A stretch of 17,483 bases of DNA. It comes from Candidatus Colimorpha onthohippi (GTDB taxonomy: Bacteria > Bacteroidota > Bacteroidia > Bacteroidales > P3). Each line of letters begins with the position of its first letter. The first letter of the stretch is position 1. The notes under the pieces are model-generated. The model was not told where the DNA came from, did no database searches, and was given only the letters and a program-made list of their open reading frames with translations. Positions 1-7,549 of the stretch are shown here, in pieces. The DNA lies in contig JAGHVA010000065.1 in the NCBI GenBank assembly GCA_018064565.1, forward strand, positions 1 through 17,483, in the 5' to 3' direction. A program made the position numbers and the translations under genes.

Positions 1-33
1 CTATTACCCACACACTTTTCTCAATCTAAAGGT

Positions 34-43
34 TGCAAATATA
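34..43 (-). promoter_or_regulatory. Divergent Bacteroidota-type promoter (-7 element) facing left
   Basis: Read on the minus strand, this is TATATTTGCA, which fits the Bacteroidota -7 consensus TAnnTTTG. On the same strand a TTG lies at 66-64, about 20 bases upstream, a suitable spacing for the -33 element; a TTTG at 63-60 is an alternative with a short spacer. No reading frame starts on the minus strand between here and the left edge, so the gene it serves, and most of its leader, lies outside the window. Assigned by motif and spacing only. Confidence 0.5.
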
Positions 44-96
44 CGATAATAAATAGAAACAAACAATAGGGAACACAAAACATCAAGTCGCATAGG

Positions 97-115
97 CACT
101 ATGCCGAGCATAGTG
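97..115. repeat. Perfect short inverted repeat (7-bp stem, 5-base loop)
   Basis: The arms CACTATG (97-103) and CATAGTG (109-115) are perfect reverse complements around the loop CCGAG. It lies between the leftward promoter and the rdgB promoter. It has no T-run on either side, so a terminator role is not supported. It adjoins the repeat core at 126-146 and, read on the minus strand, resembles the CACTATGCCGA end of the element near 15110. I therefore treat it as part of that repeat. Confidence 0.6.
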
Positions 116-125
116 CAACCGAACC

Positions 126-146
126 TTCCCTCTGCACTCGGCTTAT
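126..146 (-). repeat. Interspersed intergenic repeat, copy 1 (core)
   Basis: On the minus strand this 21-base core begins ATAAGCCGA and continues GCAGAG-x-GAA after two variable bases. It matches 18 of 21 positions at 15079-15099 on the plus strand. In both copies a CACTATGC motif follows within about 10-20 bases. Two intergenic copies about 15 kb apart, in opposite orientation, suggest a dispersed non-coding repeat family in this genome. There are too few copies here to define its ends. Confidence 0.55.
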
Positions 147-169
147 CGAAAACATTCAAAAAAAAACAG

Positions 170-177
170 TAACTTTG
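170..177 (+). promoter_or_regulatory. Promoter -7 element for rdgB
   Basis: TAACTTTG (followed by CA) is an exact match to the Bacteroidota -7 consensus TAnnTTTG. The rdgB ATG starts only 5 bases after its last base. No clear TTTG is seen about 20 bases upstream, so the -33 half is weak. If this is the working promoter, the transcript would have almost no leader. It probably drives rdgB and the closely packed genes behind it. Confidence 0.5.
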
Positions 178-182
178 CAACC

Positions 183-770
183 ATGAGAGACATTATTTTT
201 GCTACTAACAATAAGCATAAACTGCAAGAAGTCAAACAACTAATATCTGATGATATTCATATTATCAGCCTCGCTGAAATAGGGTTGAGTGGAGATATTC
301 CAGAAACATCGGAAACATTGCAAGGCAATGCGTTACAAAAAGCAGAATGGGTATATCACAAAACAGGACTTGACTGCTTTGCTGATGACACTGGGCTTGA
401 GGTAGATGCCCTGAACGGTGCACCTGGGGTGTACAGCGCACGCTACGCAGGTGAGGGATGCTCATTTGCCGACAATGTGAACAAACTCCTTGCTGCAATG
501 GAGGGCAAAACAAACCGCAAAGCCCGTTTCCGCACAGTAATATGCCTTCTTGAAGGCGGCAATCCTCGCTACTTTGAAGGTAGTGTGGAGGGAGTAATAC
601 TAACCGAACCATGGGGAACAGAAGGGTTCGGGTATGACCCAATCTTTATGCCAGACCGTTTTGCTGTGAGTTTTGCGGAGATGCCACTGGACGTGAAAAA
701 CAAAATCAGCCATAGAGGACACGCTGTGTCGCAACTGACCGCTTACCTAACCAACACCGACAAGCGATAA
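183..770 (+). CDS. rdgB: Non-canonical purine NTP pyrophosphatase (dITP/XTP diphosphatase, RdgB/HAM1 family)
   Basis: Cytosolic enzyme that hydrolyses dITP, dUTP-like deaminated purine triphosphates and XTP to the monophosphate plus pyrophosphate, keeping deaminated bases out of DNA and RNA. The 195-residue length is normal for the family. Visible signatures are FATNNKHKLQE at residues 6-16 (substrate-binding T/SNNxxK), ADDTGLEVDALNGAPGVYSARYAG at 67-90 in which D69 matches the catalytic Asp of E. coli RdgB, FGYDPIF at 149-155, and the base-recognition motif SHRG at 176-179. The ATG lies just after a TAACTTTGCA promoter element, and no earlier start is needed. It leads a rightward gene run that also includes a purine nucleoside phosphorylase. 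Family assignment is firm; the exact substrate range is inferred. Confidence 0.95.
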   Translation: MRDIIFATNNKHKLQEVKQLISDDIHIISLAEIGLSGDIPETSETLQGNALQKAEWVYHKTGLDCFADDTGLEVDALNGAPGVYSARYAGEGCSFADNVNKLLAAMEGKTNRKARFRTVICLLEGGNPRYFEGSVEGVILTEPWGTEGFGYDPIFMPDRFAVSFAEMPLDVKNKISHRGHAVSQLTAYLTNTDKR

Positions 771-800
771 TATCACAATATTACGTTATAACCAAAAAAA

Positions 801-808
801 AATCTTTG
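801..808 (+). promoter_or_regulatory. Possible weak -7 promoter element before the DUF151 gene
   Basis: AATCTTTG (followed by CC) matches TAnnTTTG except at its first base. It lies two bases before a TTG start codon, a layout like that before rdgB. No -33 partner is visible. It may only be background in an AT-rich 40-base gap, so confidence is low. Confidence 0.2.
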
Positions 809-810
809 CC

Positions 811-1401
811 TTGTCGTATCTGCAAGTTAAACCCATAGAGATCATTCCAGGACTTTCGGAATCAGATAGTTATGTACTACTACTCCAAGAGCCACAATCT
901 GGGAAGTGCCTGCCCATCCTCATTGGTCTTCAAGAGGTGCAATCTATTCTTGTTGCAAAAGAGCAAATAGAGTTGCCCCGCCCAAATACTCACCGGCTTA
1001 CACTCAACATCATGGAGACTTTTGGATTGACCATCAAAGGGATCCGAACTGAGCAACTGCTTGAAGGAGTATTTTATGCCCACATAGTAGTAACCGACGG
1101 CTTCAACGACAAGATAATAGACAGTCGTACCAGCGATGCGGTAGCATTGGCCTATGCTACCAACAGCCAAATATGGGCCAAACACACTGTAATAGAAGAG
1201 GCTGGATGCGATGCAACAGCACTGATAGGAAACCTGCCCCATCACGAAACCAACGACGACGCCACAGCCACATCCCCAACTCCAACCCTATCGGAACTTG
1301 AGATAATGCTGCAACAATGTGAAGAGCGTGAGGACTACGAACAGGCAGCCGAAATCCAAGCCCAAATTGACCGCATAAAACAAGGAGATATAAACAAATA
1401 G
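811..1401 (+). CDS. Bifunctional nuclease (BFN/DUF151) family protein with C-terminal UVR motif
   Basis: A 196-residue cytosolic protein. Residues 1 to about 145 form a DUF151/BFN domain, a family with reported DNase/RNase activity in plant members but no settled role in bacteria. The conserved block DSRTSDAVALA is at 104-114. A low-complexity Asp/Ala/Thr/Pro linker (about 146-159) leads to a UVR-type helical hairpin at about 160-192 (SELEIMLQQCEEREDYEQAA...), the motif UvrB uses to bind UvrC. The DUF151-UVR pairing is typical of Bacteroidota. The start is TTG: there is no ATG between the upstream stop and conserved sequence, and translation from TTG gives a normal N-terminus. PNP starts 4 bases after its stop, suggesting co-translation. 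Nuclease activity is not shown by the sequence. Confidence 0.85.
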   Translation: MSYLQVKPIEIIPGLSESDSYVLLLQEPQSGKCLPILIGLQEVQSILVAKEQIELPRPNTHRLTLNIMETFGLTIKGIRTEQLLEGVFYAHIVVTDGFNDKIIDSRTSDAVALAYATNSQIWAKHTVIEEAGCDATALIGNLPHHETNDDATATSPTPTLSELEIMLQQCEEREDYEQAAEIQAQIDRIKQGDINK

Positions 1402-1405
1402 TGTT

Positions 1406-2227
1406 ATGAATACCTATACCGAGACCTTGCAATATCTGCAATCACGCATCAAAAATGCCCCTCAAGTAGGAATAATTCTTGGAAGTGGACTGGGCGATTT
1501 AGCAAACCAGATTCAATCGCCAACAGTCATACCATACGCTCAAATCCCAAATTTCTGCACCTCGACAGCAATAGGACATAAAGGGAACCTGATATTTGGA
1601 ACACTTGGCGGCAAAAGCGTTGTAGCCATGCAAGGCAGATTCCACTACTACGAAGGCTATACTATGCAACAGGTAACATTTCCTGTTCGGATTATGAAAC
1701 TTTTAGGAGTGCAAACTCTATTTGTAAGCAATGCAGCTGGTGCAGTTAACCCACAGTTTCGCGTAGGCGACCTAATGGTTATAACTGATCACATCAACCT
1801 CCAGCCCAACCCACTAATTGGGCCCAACGACGACCAGTTTGGAGTCCGATTTTTAGATATGACCACCACTTATAGCAAACGCATTAGAGCCATTGCCATC
1901 CAACAAGCACAAGAGATGGGACTGACGTTGAAACAAGGTGTTTATTTAGCCAACACTGGTCCTTGCTACGAAACACCCGCTGAGTATAAATACTATGCAA
2001 CCATTGGAGCAGACGCCACAGGTATGTCCACCATACCCGAGGTGATTGTTGCCCATCACTGCGGACTTGAGATATTTGGCATGAGTGTGATTACCAACCA
2101 AGCAAACGAACTCTCTGACAATCACCTAAACGATGGCGATGAGGTGGTAGCTGTGGCCAATAAAGCCTCACAGCATCTCACTACGCTGTTTGCCCGCATC
2201 ATTCAACAAGTGGATATCAATCAGTAA
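1406..2227 (+). CDS. Purine nucleoside phosphorylase (trimeric, inosine/guanosine type)
   Basis: Catalyses phosphorolysis of inosine and guanosine (and the deoxy forms) to the free base plus (deoxy)ribose-1-phosphate, for purine salvage in the cytosol. The 273-residue length and motifs fit the trimeric PNP-I class: GSGLG at 26-30 (phosphate loop), GRFHYYEGY at 77-85, VSNAAGAVNP at 107-116, GPCYETPAEY at 185-194 carrying the purine-binding Glu (E189), GADATGMSTIPEV at 201-213 with the sugar-contacting Met, and the base-contacting Asn in VITNQAN (N231). It starts 4 bases after the DUF151 gene and ends 10 bases before the HAD gene, so a shared transcript is likely. Hexameric DeoD is excluded by these motifs. 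MTA phosphorylase is a less likely relative. Confidence 0.93.
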   Translation: MNTYTETLQYLQSRIKNAPQVGIILGSGLGDLANQIQSPTVIPYAQIPNFCTSTAIGHKGNLIFGTLGGKSVVAMQGRFHYYEGYTMQQVTFPVRIMKLLGVQTLFVSNAAGAVNPQFRVGDLMVITDHINLQPNPLIGPNDDQFGVRFLDMTTTYSKRIRAIAIQQAQEMGLTLKQGVYLANTGPCYETPAEYKYYATIGADATGMSTIPEVIVAHHCGLEIFGMSVITNQANELSDNHLNDGDEVVAVANKASQHLTTLFARIIQQVDINQ

Positions 2228-2237
2228 AAAACACACT

Positions 2238-3005
2238 GTGATAAAAGCCGCTTTTTTTGATTTAGATGGTACGCTATTCAGCTATCACAACCACACCGTC
2301 AGTCATGCCACTGTAGCTACCTTTCAAAAACTACGCGCATTGGGCATACGCACCTTTGTGGCTACTGGGCGCACCCCTATCATAATTCCCAACATGCCAC
2401 TCACATTTGATGGTTATATCACCATGACTGGAGGGCTTGTTTATTGCGGTAATACCACATTGGTTCGACAACCTATTCCACGTCAATATGCCGAAACATG
2501 GTATCAGTATGCCAAAAAACACCACATCAGCACGATATGTTTTACTGATACCCAAATGTTTATCAATCATATCGATGATCAGTGTTTACAACTCCGCGAC
2601 TATTTGGATTTTGATAGCCCCCAAGTTTTATCAGAAGATGAAATGATGCTTAAAGACAATTTCCAAATAATAGCTATCGTCCCTCCCAAAGAGGATGATG
2701 CTATAAAACAAATGATGCCGCAATGCACATTGCCTCGCTGGCACTCTATGTTTACTGACATCGTGTTGAATACAAACAGCAAATCAAATGGTGTAAAAGC
2801 TGTATGCGAGCATTTTGGTATCAATCTGAACGACACCATTGCTTTTGGAGATGGTGGCAACGACATAGACATGCTTGAACTATGCGGCATCGGGGTGGCT
2901 ATGGGAAATGCTGCCGATCATGTAAAAAGACATGCAGACTATATAACCTCTGACGTAGAAGAAGAGGGTATTACAAAAGCTTTTGAACATTTTAGAATCA
3001 TATAA
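2238..3005 (+). CDS. HAD-superfamily Cof-type phosphatase
   Basis: A predicted cytosolic Mg2+-dependent phosphatase, 255 residues. HAD motif I is FFDLDGT (D8 nucleophile, D10 acid/base), motif II is the Thr in VATGR (T43), motif III is probably a Lys in NSKSNGVKA (180-188), and motif IV is GDGGNDIDML (204-213). The long insert between motifs II and III is the C2-type cap of the Cof/YidA group, whose members hydrolyse sugar phosphates or FMN; the substrate here cannot be read. I chose the GTG at 2238. The frame stays open back to an ATG at 2190, but that would overlap the end of PNP and add 16 non-conserved residues, whereas VIKAAFFDLDGT is the usual family N-terminus. The next gene's ATG touches its stop codon. 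Confidence 0.88.
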   Translation: MIKAAFFDLDGTLFSYHNHTVSHATVATFQKLRALGIRTFVATGRTPIIIPNMPLTFDGYITMTGGLVYCGNTTLVRQPIPRQYAETWYQYAKKHHISTICFTDTQMFINHIDDQCLQLRDYLDFDSPQVLSEDEMMLKDNFQIIAIVPPKEDDAIKQMMPQCTLPRWHSMFTDIVLNTNSKSNGVKAVCEHFGINLNDTIAFGDGGNDIDMLELCGIGVAMGNAADHVKRHADYITSDVEEEGITKAFEHFRII

Positions 3006-3575
3006 ATGAAAAAACTCTGGGTATTTATTGTACAACATTTGATGGGATGGAGATACGACATCCCCCTTGCTGGAACACAACCAGAAATAGAACGTTGCGT
3101 TATAATTGTAGCTCCACACACCAGCGTGGGTGATTTTTTGATTGGCGCTACCTGCCTTTGGAAATTAGGTGTCAATGCCAAGATATTCATGAAAAAAGAA
3201 TTTTTCAATTGGTTTACGACTCCCATACTCAAACATTTTGGAGTAATACCTGTAGATCGGGGCAATCGAAACAATCACCTTGTAGAACAGGCTGTTGAAT
3301 ATTATAACACCCACCCACGATTTGCCCTTACCATCACACCCGAAGGTACACGCAAAGCCGTGAAACGATGGAAACGTGGATTTTATGACATTGCAATAAA
3401 AGCACAAGTACCCATTGTGCCTGCATTCGTAGATTATAAGACTAAGACGATGGGGGTGATGAAACCATTCTACCCAAGCGGAGACTTTCAAACAGACCTA
3501 CCCATCATCATGAAATACTACGAAAACATTACGCCCAAACACCCCGAATGCTACAATAAGACTGTAATAAAATAA
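3006..3575 (+). CDS. 1-acyl-sn-glycerol-3-phosphate acyltransferase-like protein (PlsC/LPLAT family)
   Basis: A 189-residue lysophospholipid acyltransferase-fold protein, acting at the inner face of the membrane and moving an acyl chain to a lysophospholipid or related acceptor. All four LPLAT blocks are visible: HTSVGD at 38-43 (the HX4D catalytic pair), GVIPVDRG at 79-86, PEGTR at 112-116 and VPIVPA at 135-140. It is shorter than standard PlsC (about 240) and lacks an obvious N-terminal membrane helix, as is usual for the short Bacteroidota paralogues often annotated only as 'acyltransferase'. Its ATG follows directly after the HAD stop (TAA then ATG), so it is almost certainly co-transcribed and coupled. 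Fold and catalytic residues are seen; the acceptor is unknown. Confidence 0.85.
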   Translation: MKKLWVFIVQHLMGWRYDIPLAGTQPEIERCVIIVAPHTSVGDFLIGATCLWKLGVNAKIFMKKEFFNWFTTPILKHFGVIPVDRGNRNNHLVEQAVEYYNTHPRFALTITPEGTRKAVKRWKRGFYDIAIKAQVPIVPAFVDYKTKTMGVMKPFYPSGDFQTDLPIIMKYYENITPKHPECYNKTVIK

Positions 3576-3639
3576 CACACGCCTCAAACAAAGGTAATGT
3601 AAAACCACACAATCAACGACAATCTAATACCATCAAAAT

Positions 3640-6600
3640 ATGAATAAGTCATCAGCCGTACGACGTTTGTACGTCGAAAAGAAAACGGACTATGCTATCA
3701 AAGCACATGAACTACAGGAAGAACTGACCCGCTATTTAGGCATCCATACTAAGGGTGTCCGCATTCTGGTTCGCTACGATATAGAAAATATCACAGAACG
3801 CACGTTCCAACAAGCTAAAGCTACTGTATTTTCTGAACCACCCGTTGACAATGTCTATGAAGAGGCATATCCACACGATAACCAAGATTTCTGTTTCTCG
3901 GTAGAATTTCTTCCTGGGCAATATGACCAGCGCGCAGACAGTGCAGAGCAGTGTGTCAGACTACTCTGCGATGACGAACAACCTACTATCCACACTGCGC
4001 TGACCTATGTCATAAGCGGACAACTCGACAGCCACCAGCGCGATGCGATTATGAGACATTGCATAAATCCTGTAGATAGCCGGCTGACTGAAGAGGTGAA
4101 ACCAATGACACTTACGTCGCAGTATGAAGAGCCCAGCGATGTGCACATCTTTGATGGTTTCCAAACTATGGATGACTCAGCGCTACGGCAGCTGTACGAC
4201 TCACTCGGACTTGCCATGACACTGGCTGACATGCAGCATATCCAACGCTATTTTCGCGATGAAGAGCATCGCGACCCTACCATGACCGAGATTCGGGTAC
4301 TTGATACCTATTGGAGCGACCACTGCCGCCACACTACCTTTGCCACTGAACTAACAGACATACAATTTGAGGATGGCTGCTACAAGACGGCTTTTGAACA
4401 GGCATTTCAAGACTATCTAATCGACCACAAAAAGCAATACAAAGACCGTACCGACAAGTATGTGTGTTTGATGGACTTGGGTACACTTGCAGCCAAACGT
4501 ATCAAAGCGGAGGGAGGTCTGGAAGACCAAGAACCAAGCGATGAAATCAACGCCTGCAGCATTGTAGTACCACTGACGGTAAACGGACATGAAGAGGAAT
4601 GGCTTGTGAATTTCAAAAACGAAACTCACAATCACCCTACAGAGATAGAGCCATATGGAGGTGCCGCCACATGCTTGGGTGGGTGTATTCGAGACCCACT
4701 AAGCGGCCGTACTTATGTGTACCAAGCCATGCGCGTAACAGGCGCAGCTGACCCTACAAAACCACTTTCACAAACCATTGAAGGCAAACTGCCCCAACGA
4801 AAGATTGTTACCACCGCAGCCCGAGGCTACAGCAGTTATGGCAATCAGATTGGACTTGCCACTGGCTTGGTAAACGAGGTGTACCACCCCGACTATGTAG
4901 CCAAACGCATGGAGATAGGAGCAGTGATAGCCGCTGCACCCCGCCGCTGTGTAAAACGCCTCTCGTCGGATCCAGGTGATATCATAATACTACTGGGAGG
5001 ACGCACAGGACGCGATGGATGTGGCGGAGCTACAGGAGCTTCAAAAGCCCATACCACCTCATCGCTCACCACATGTGGTGCTGAAGTACAGAAAGGGAAT
5101 GCCCCTACAGAGCGCAAAATACAACGACTCTTCAGGCGGGAAGAGGTGTCCGCCCTCATCAAAAAATGTAACGACTTTGGAGCTGGTGGTGTAAGTGTAG
5201 CCATCGGAGAATTGGCCGATGGATTACAGATAGACCTTGACCGCGTACCCAAAAAATATGCAGGATTAGACGGCACCGAAATTTCTATCAGCGAATCACA
5301 AGAGCGCATGGCCGTGGTAGTGGACCCGAAAGATGCAGACCAGATGCTTCGATATGCCGACCAAGAAAATCTTGAAGCCGTGGTAGTGGCAGCCGTTACC
5401 AAAGAACCTCGAATGGTGATTAAATGGCGCGGAAAAGCCATCGTAAACCTCAGCCGCCGCTTTATTGATACCAACGGTGCACACCAAGCCACCCGTGTGG
5501 TAGTAGAACATCCACATGGAGAAAAGCCTCAAAACAGGCATTTTGAATGTGCAAATCAAGAGTCGTATGTCAGCGCATGGAAACAGCACATGGGAGACCT
5601 CAACATCTGCTCACAAAAAGGGCTTGTGGAGATGTTTGACAGTTCGATTGGTGCAGGAACCGTAGTGATGCCTTATGGTGGACAGACACAGAGTACGCCC
5701 ACCCAAAGCATGATAGCTAAAATACCCATGCTGCACGGCGAACAGTGCAATGCCGTTACCATTATGTCGTATGGTTTTGACCCTTATCTCAGCAAATGGA
5801 GCCCCTACCATGGAGCACAATATGCAGTGATACATTCTGTAGCAAAGATATTGGCTGCTGGCGGCGACTATCGCAAAATAAGGCTCACCTTCCAAGAATA
5901 TTTCAAACGCCTTGGGACAGACCCCAAACGATGGGGAGAGCCGCTTGCTGCACTCCTCGGTGCCTACAAGGCACAACGCAAGTTAGGTCTGCCCGCTATA
6001 GGAGGTAAAGACAGCATGAGCGGTACATTCAACGATATCGATGTTCCACCCACGCTTGTCAGTTTCGCTGTTTGCGTAAGCGACATACAGCATGTAATAA
6101 CCCCCGAACTCAAAGGTAGCGGACACCAGTTGTGGTGGTTGCCATTTGCACGTACCGCATCCGATGAGCCCAACTACACTCAGATGCACCAATACTACAG
6201 CCAGATAGCACAAGCCATTGAGCAAAAACAAATCTTATCGGCGTATGCTATTGGCAACGGCGGGGTACTTGAATCGCTGGCAAAGATGGCTTTTGGAAAC
6301 CGCATCGGAATCCGTATTGATCACAACGACATTCAACAGCTCACTATAGCTGACTATGGTGGATTTGTGGTAGAAGTAGCAGACCAGTACAATCCTCCTA
6401 TCGAACACATCTGCATTGGACAAACTATTGATACTCAAGAAATACAATATCATACATATACTATCCAGTTAGACGAACTGCACGAGGCATGGTCGGCACC
6501 GCTTGAGACGGTATTCCCCACTCGCAGCAATCATGCCGCATCATCTCAGCAACTCGAAACTAAGATATACCAGCCACAAAGCATCTATATCTGCAAGCAC

Positions 6601-7407
6601 AAAACAGCTCGTCCGCATGTATTCATCCCAGTATTTCCAGGAACCAATTGTGAATACGACACAGCCCAAGCCTTTGAGCGGGCTGGCGCAACCACAGAGA
6701 CCATCGTGCTTCGCAACCAAAACGCAAGTCAGATTCGCCAATCAGTTGAGGCATTTACACAGGCCATCAACCAATCTCAGATAGTAATGCTACCTGGAGG
6801 ATTCTCGGCTGGAGACGAGCCAGATGGGTCAGCCAAATTTATCACTTCGGTATTCCGTAATCCCGCCATCAGCGATGCGGTAATGGAATTGCTGCATCAC
6901 CGCGATGGACTAATGCTCGGCATCTGCAACGGATTCCAAGCTTTGGTAAAATTGGGTTTAGTACCTTACGGTGAGATACGCCAACAAGATGAGAACTCTC
7001 CAACACTAACTTACAATACCATTGGTCGCCACCAAAGCATGATGAGTACTACTCGCGTTGTGAGCAAACTCTCACCATGGCTGCAACTGGCAGACACTGA
7101 CCAGTTGTATCGTATCCCTATATCACACGGAGAAGGCCGTTTTGTAGCACCTAAGACATGGATTAATCAACTGTTCCAAAACGGGCAGGTGGCTACCCAA
7201 TATGTCGATCCACAAGGGACACCCACCATGCAAGAACCATACAATATGAATGGTTCCTATTATGCAATCGAAGGCATTACATCACCCGATGGCAGGGTGC
7301 TTGGAAAAATGGCTCACAGCGAACGGCAAAATGCGCACACTGCAATCAATGTACCTGGGCCCCAAGACCAGAAGATATTTGAAAGTGGCGTCAAATACTT
7401 CTTGTAG
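3640..7407 (+). CDS. purL: Phosphoribosylformylglycinamidine synthase, long fused form (PurL with glutaminase domain)
   Basis: Fourth step of de novo purine synthesis: FGAR + glutamine + ATP gives FGAM + glutamate + ADP + Pi. At 1255 residues it is the long type (E. coli 1295), uniting the PurS-like, synthase and amidotransferase parts that are separate in many bacteria. Regions: N-terminal PurS-like domain (about 1-160), linker with YWSDHCRHTTF at 224-234, synthase core beginning near HNHPTEIEPYGGAATC (330-345), a second AIRS-like half near 720-960, and the class I glutaminase from about 990. The glutaminase carries PVFPGTNCEYD, PGGFSAGDEPDGSAKF, nucleophile Cys1096 in LGICNGFQ, and the His-x-Glu of the triad in MAHSER (H1226, E1228), matching E. 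coli C1135/H1260/E1262. It is intact. The 64-base gap upstream shows no clear promoter. Confidence 0.97.
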   Translation: MNKSSAVRRLYVEKKTDYAIKAHELQEELTRYLGIHTKGVRILVRYDIENITERTFQQAKATVFSEPPVDNVYEEAYPHDNQDFCFSVEFLPGQYDQRADSAEQCVRLLCDDEQPTIHTALTYVISGQLDSHQRDAIMRHCINPVDSRLTEEVKPMTLTSQYEEPSDVHIFDGFQTMDDSALRQLYDSLGLAMTLADMQHIQRYFRDEEHRDPTMTEIRVLDTYWSDHCRHTTFATELTDIQFEDGCYKTAFEQAFQDYLIDHKKQYKDRTDKYVCLMDLGTLAAKRIKAEGGLEDQEPSDEINACSIVVPLTVNGHEEEWLVNFKNETHNHPTEIEPYGGAATCLGGCIRDPLSGRTYVYQAMRVTGAADPTKPLSQTIEGKLPQRKIVTTAARGYSSYGNQIGLATGLVNEVYHPDYVAKRMEIGAVIAAAPRRCVKRLSSDPGDIIILLGGRTGRDGCGGATGASKAHTTSSLTTCGAEVQKGNAPTERKIQRLFRREEVSALIKKCNDFGAGGVSVAIGELADGLQIDLDRVPKKYAGLDGTEISISESQERMAVVVDPKDADQMLRYADQENLEAVVVAAVTKEPRMVIKWRGKAIVNLSRRFIDTNGAHQATRVVVEHPHGEKPQNRHFECANQESYVSAWKQHMGDLNICSQKGLVEMFDSSIGAGTVVMPYGGQTQSTPTQSMIAKIPMLHGEQCNAVTIMSYGFDPYLSKWSPYHGAQYAVIHSVAKILAAGGDYRKIRLTFQEYFKRLGTDPKRWGEPLAALLGAYKAQRKLGLPAIGGKDSMSGTFNDIDVPPTLVSFAVCVSDIQHVITPELKGSGHQLWWLPFARTASDEPNYTQMHQYYSQIAQAIEQKQILSAYAIGNGGVLESLAKMAFGNRIGIRIDHNDIQQLTIADYGGFVVEVADQYNPPIEHICIGQTIDTQEIQYHTYTIQLDELHEAWSAPLETVFPTRSNHAASSQQLETKIYQPQSIYICKHKTARPHVFIPVFPGTNCEYDTAQAFERAGATTETIVLRNQNASQIRQSVEAFTQAINQSQIVMLPGGFSAGDEPDGSAKFITSVFRNPAISDAVMELLHHRDGLMLGICNGFQALVKLGLVPYGEIRQQDENSPTLTYNTIGRHQSMMSTTRVVSKLSPWLQLADTDQLYRIPISHGEGRFVAPKTWINQLFQNGQVATQYVDPQGTPTMQEPYNMNGSYYAIEGITSPDGRVLGKMAHSERQNAHTAINVPGPQDQKIFESGVKYFL

Positions 7408-7461
7408 TGCTGATTTGGCAAACACAAACAGCACAACAATGGCACATTCAAATAAAAATGG

Positions 7462-7469
7462 TATCTTTG
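7462..7469 (+). promoter_or_regulatory. Promoter -7 element for pth-coaX
   Basis: TATCTTTG (followed by CA) fits TAnnTTTG exactly and sits in the gap after purL. No TTTG lies about 20 bases upstream, so only the -7 half is well formed. Transcription would start near 7473-7476, giving a leader of roughly 75 bases to the preferred pth ATG at 7550, or about 12 bases to the alternative ATG at 7487. Confidence 0.5.
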
Positions 7470-7507
7470 CACGGTGATAGCAACAAATGATGAAATGGCT
7501 AAAAAAA

Positions 7508-7538
7508 CTGTTAGGCTGTTGCATATCAACACCTACAG
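7508..7538 (+). promoter_or_regulatory. Predicted leader hairpin upstream of pth
   Basis: CTGTTAGG (7508-7515) pairs with CCTACAG (7532-7538) with one bulged T. Inside it TGTTG (7517-7521) pairs perfectly with CAACA (7527-7531) around the loop CATAT. That gives 12 base pairs with two single-base bulges, 11 bases before the pth ATG at 7550. It could affect pth translation, or it may be only the coding sequence of an N-terminal extension. Read by eye, without an energy calculation. Confidence 0.35.
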
Positions 7539-7549
7539 CAACTGACACG

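Noticed and set aside
768..783. TAATAT-CACA-ATATTA inverted repeat after rdgB, considered as a terminator
   Set aside because: The stem is six A/T pairs with no T-run after it. It is weak and easily due to chance in an AT-rich gap.
2190..2237. Earlier ATG for the HAD phosphatase
   Set aside because: It overlaps the end of PNP and adds residues not expected before the FFDLDGT motif. The GTG at 2238 fits the family.
3576..3639. Gap before purL, searched for a promoter or purine riboswitch
   Set aside because: 64 bases, AC-rich, with no TAnnTTTG element and no recognisable aptamer core or strong stem.
4893..5492. A 199-codon open frame on the minus strand
   Set aside because: It is fully antisense to the intact, strongly conserved purL synthase domain. 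It has no recognisable motif and reads as a shadow of purL codon usage.
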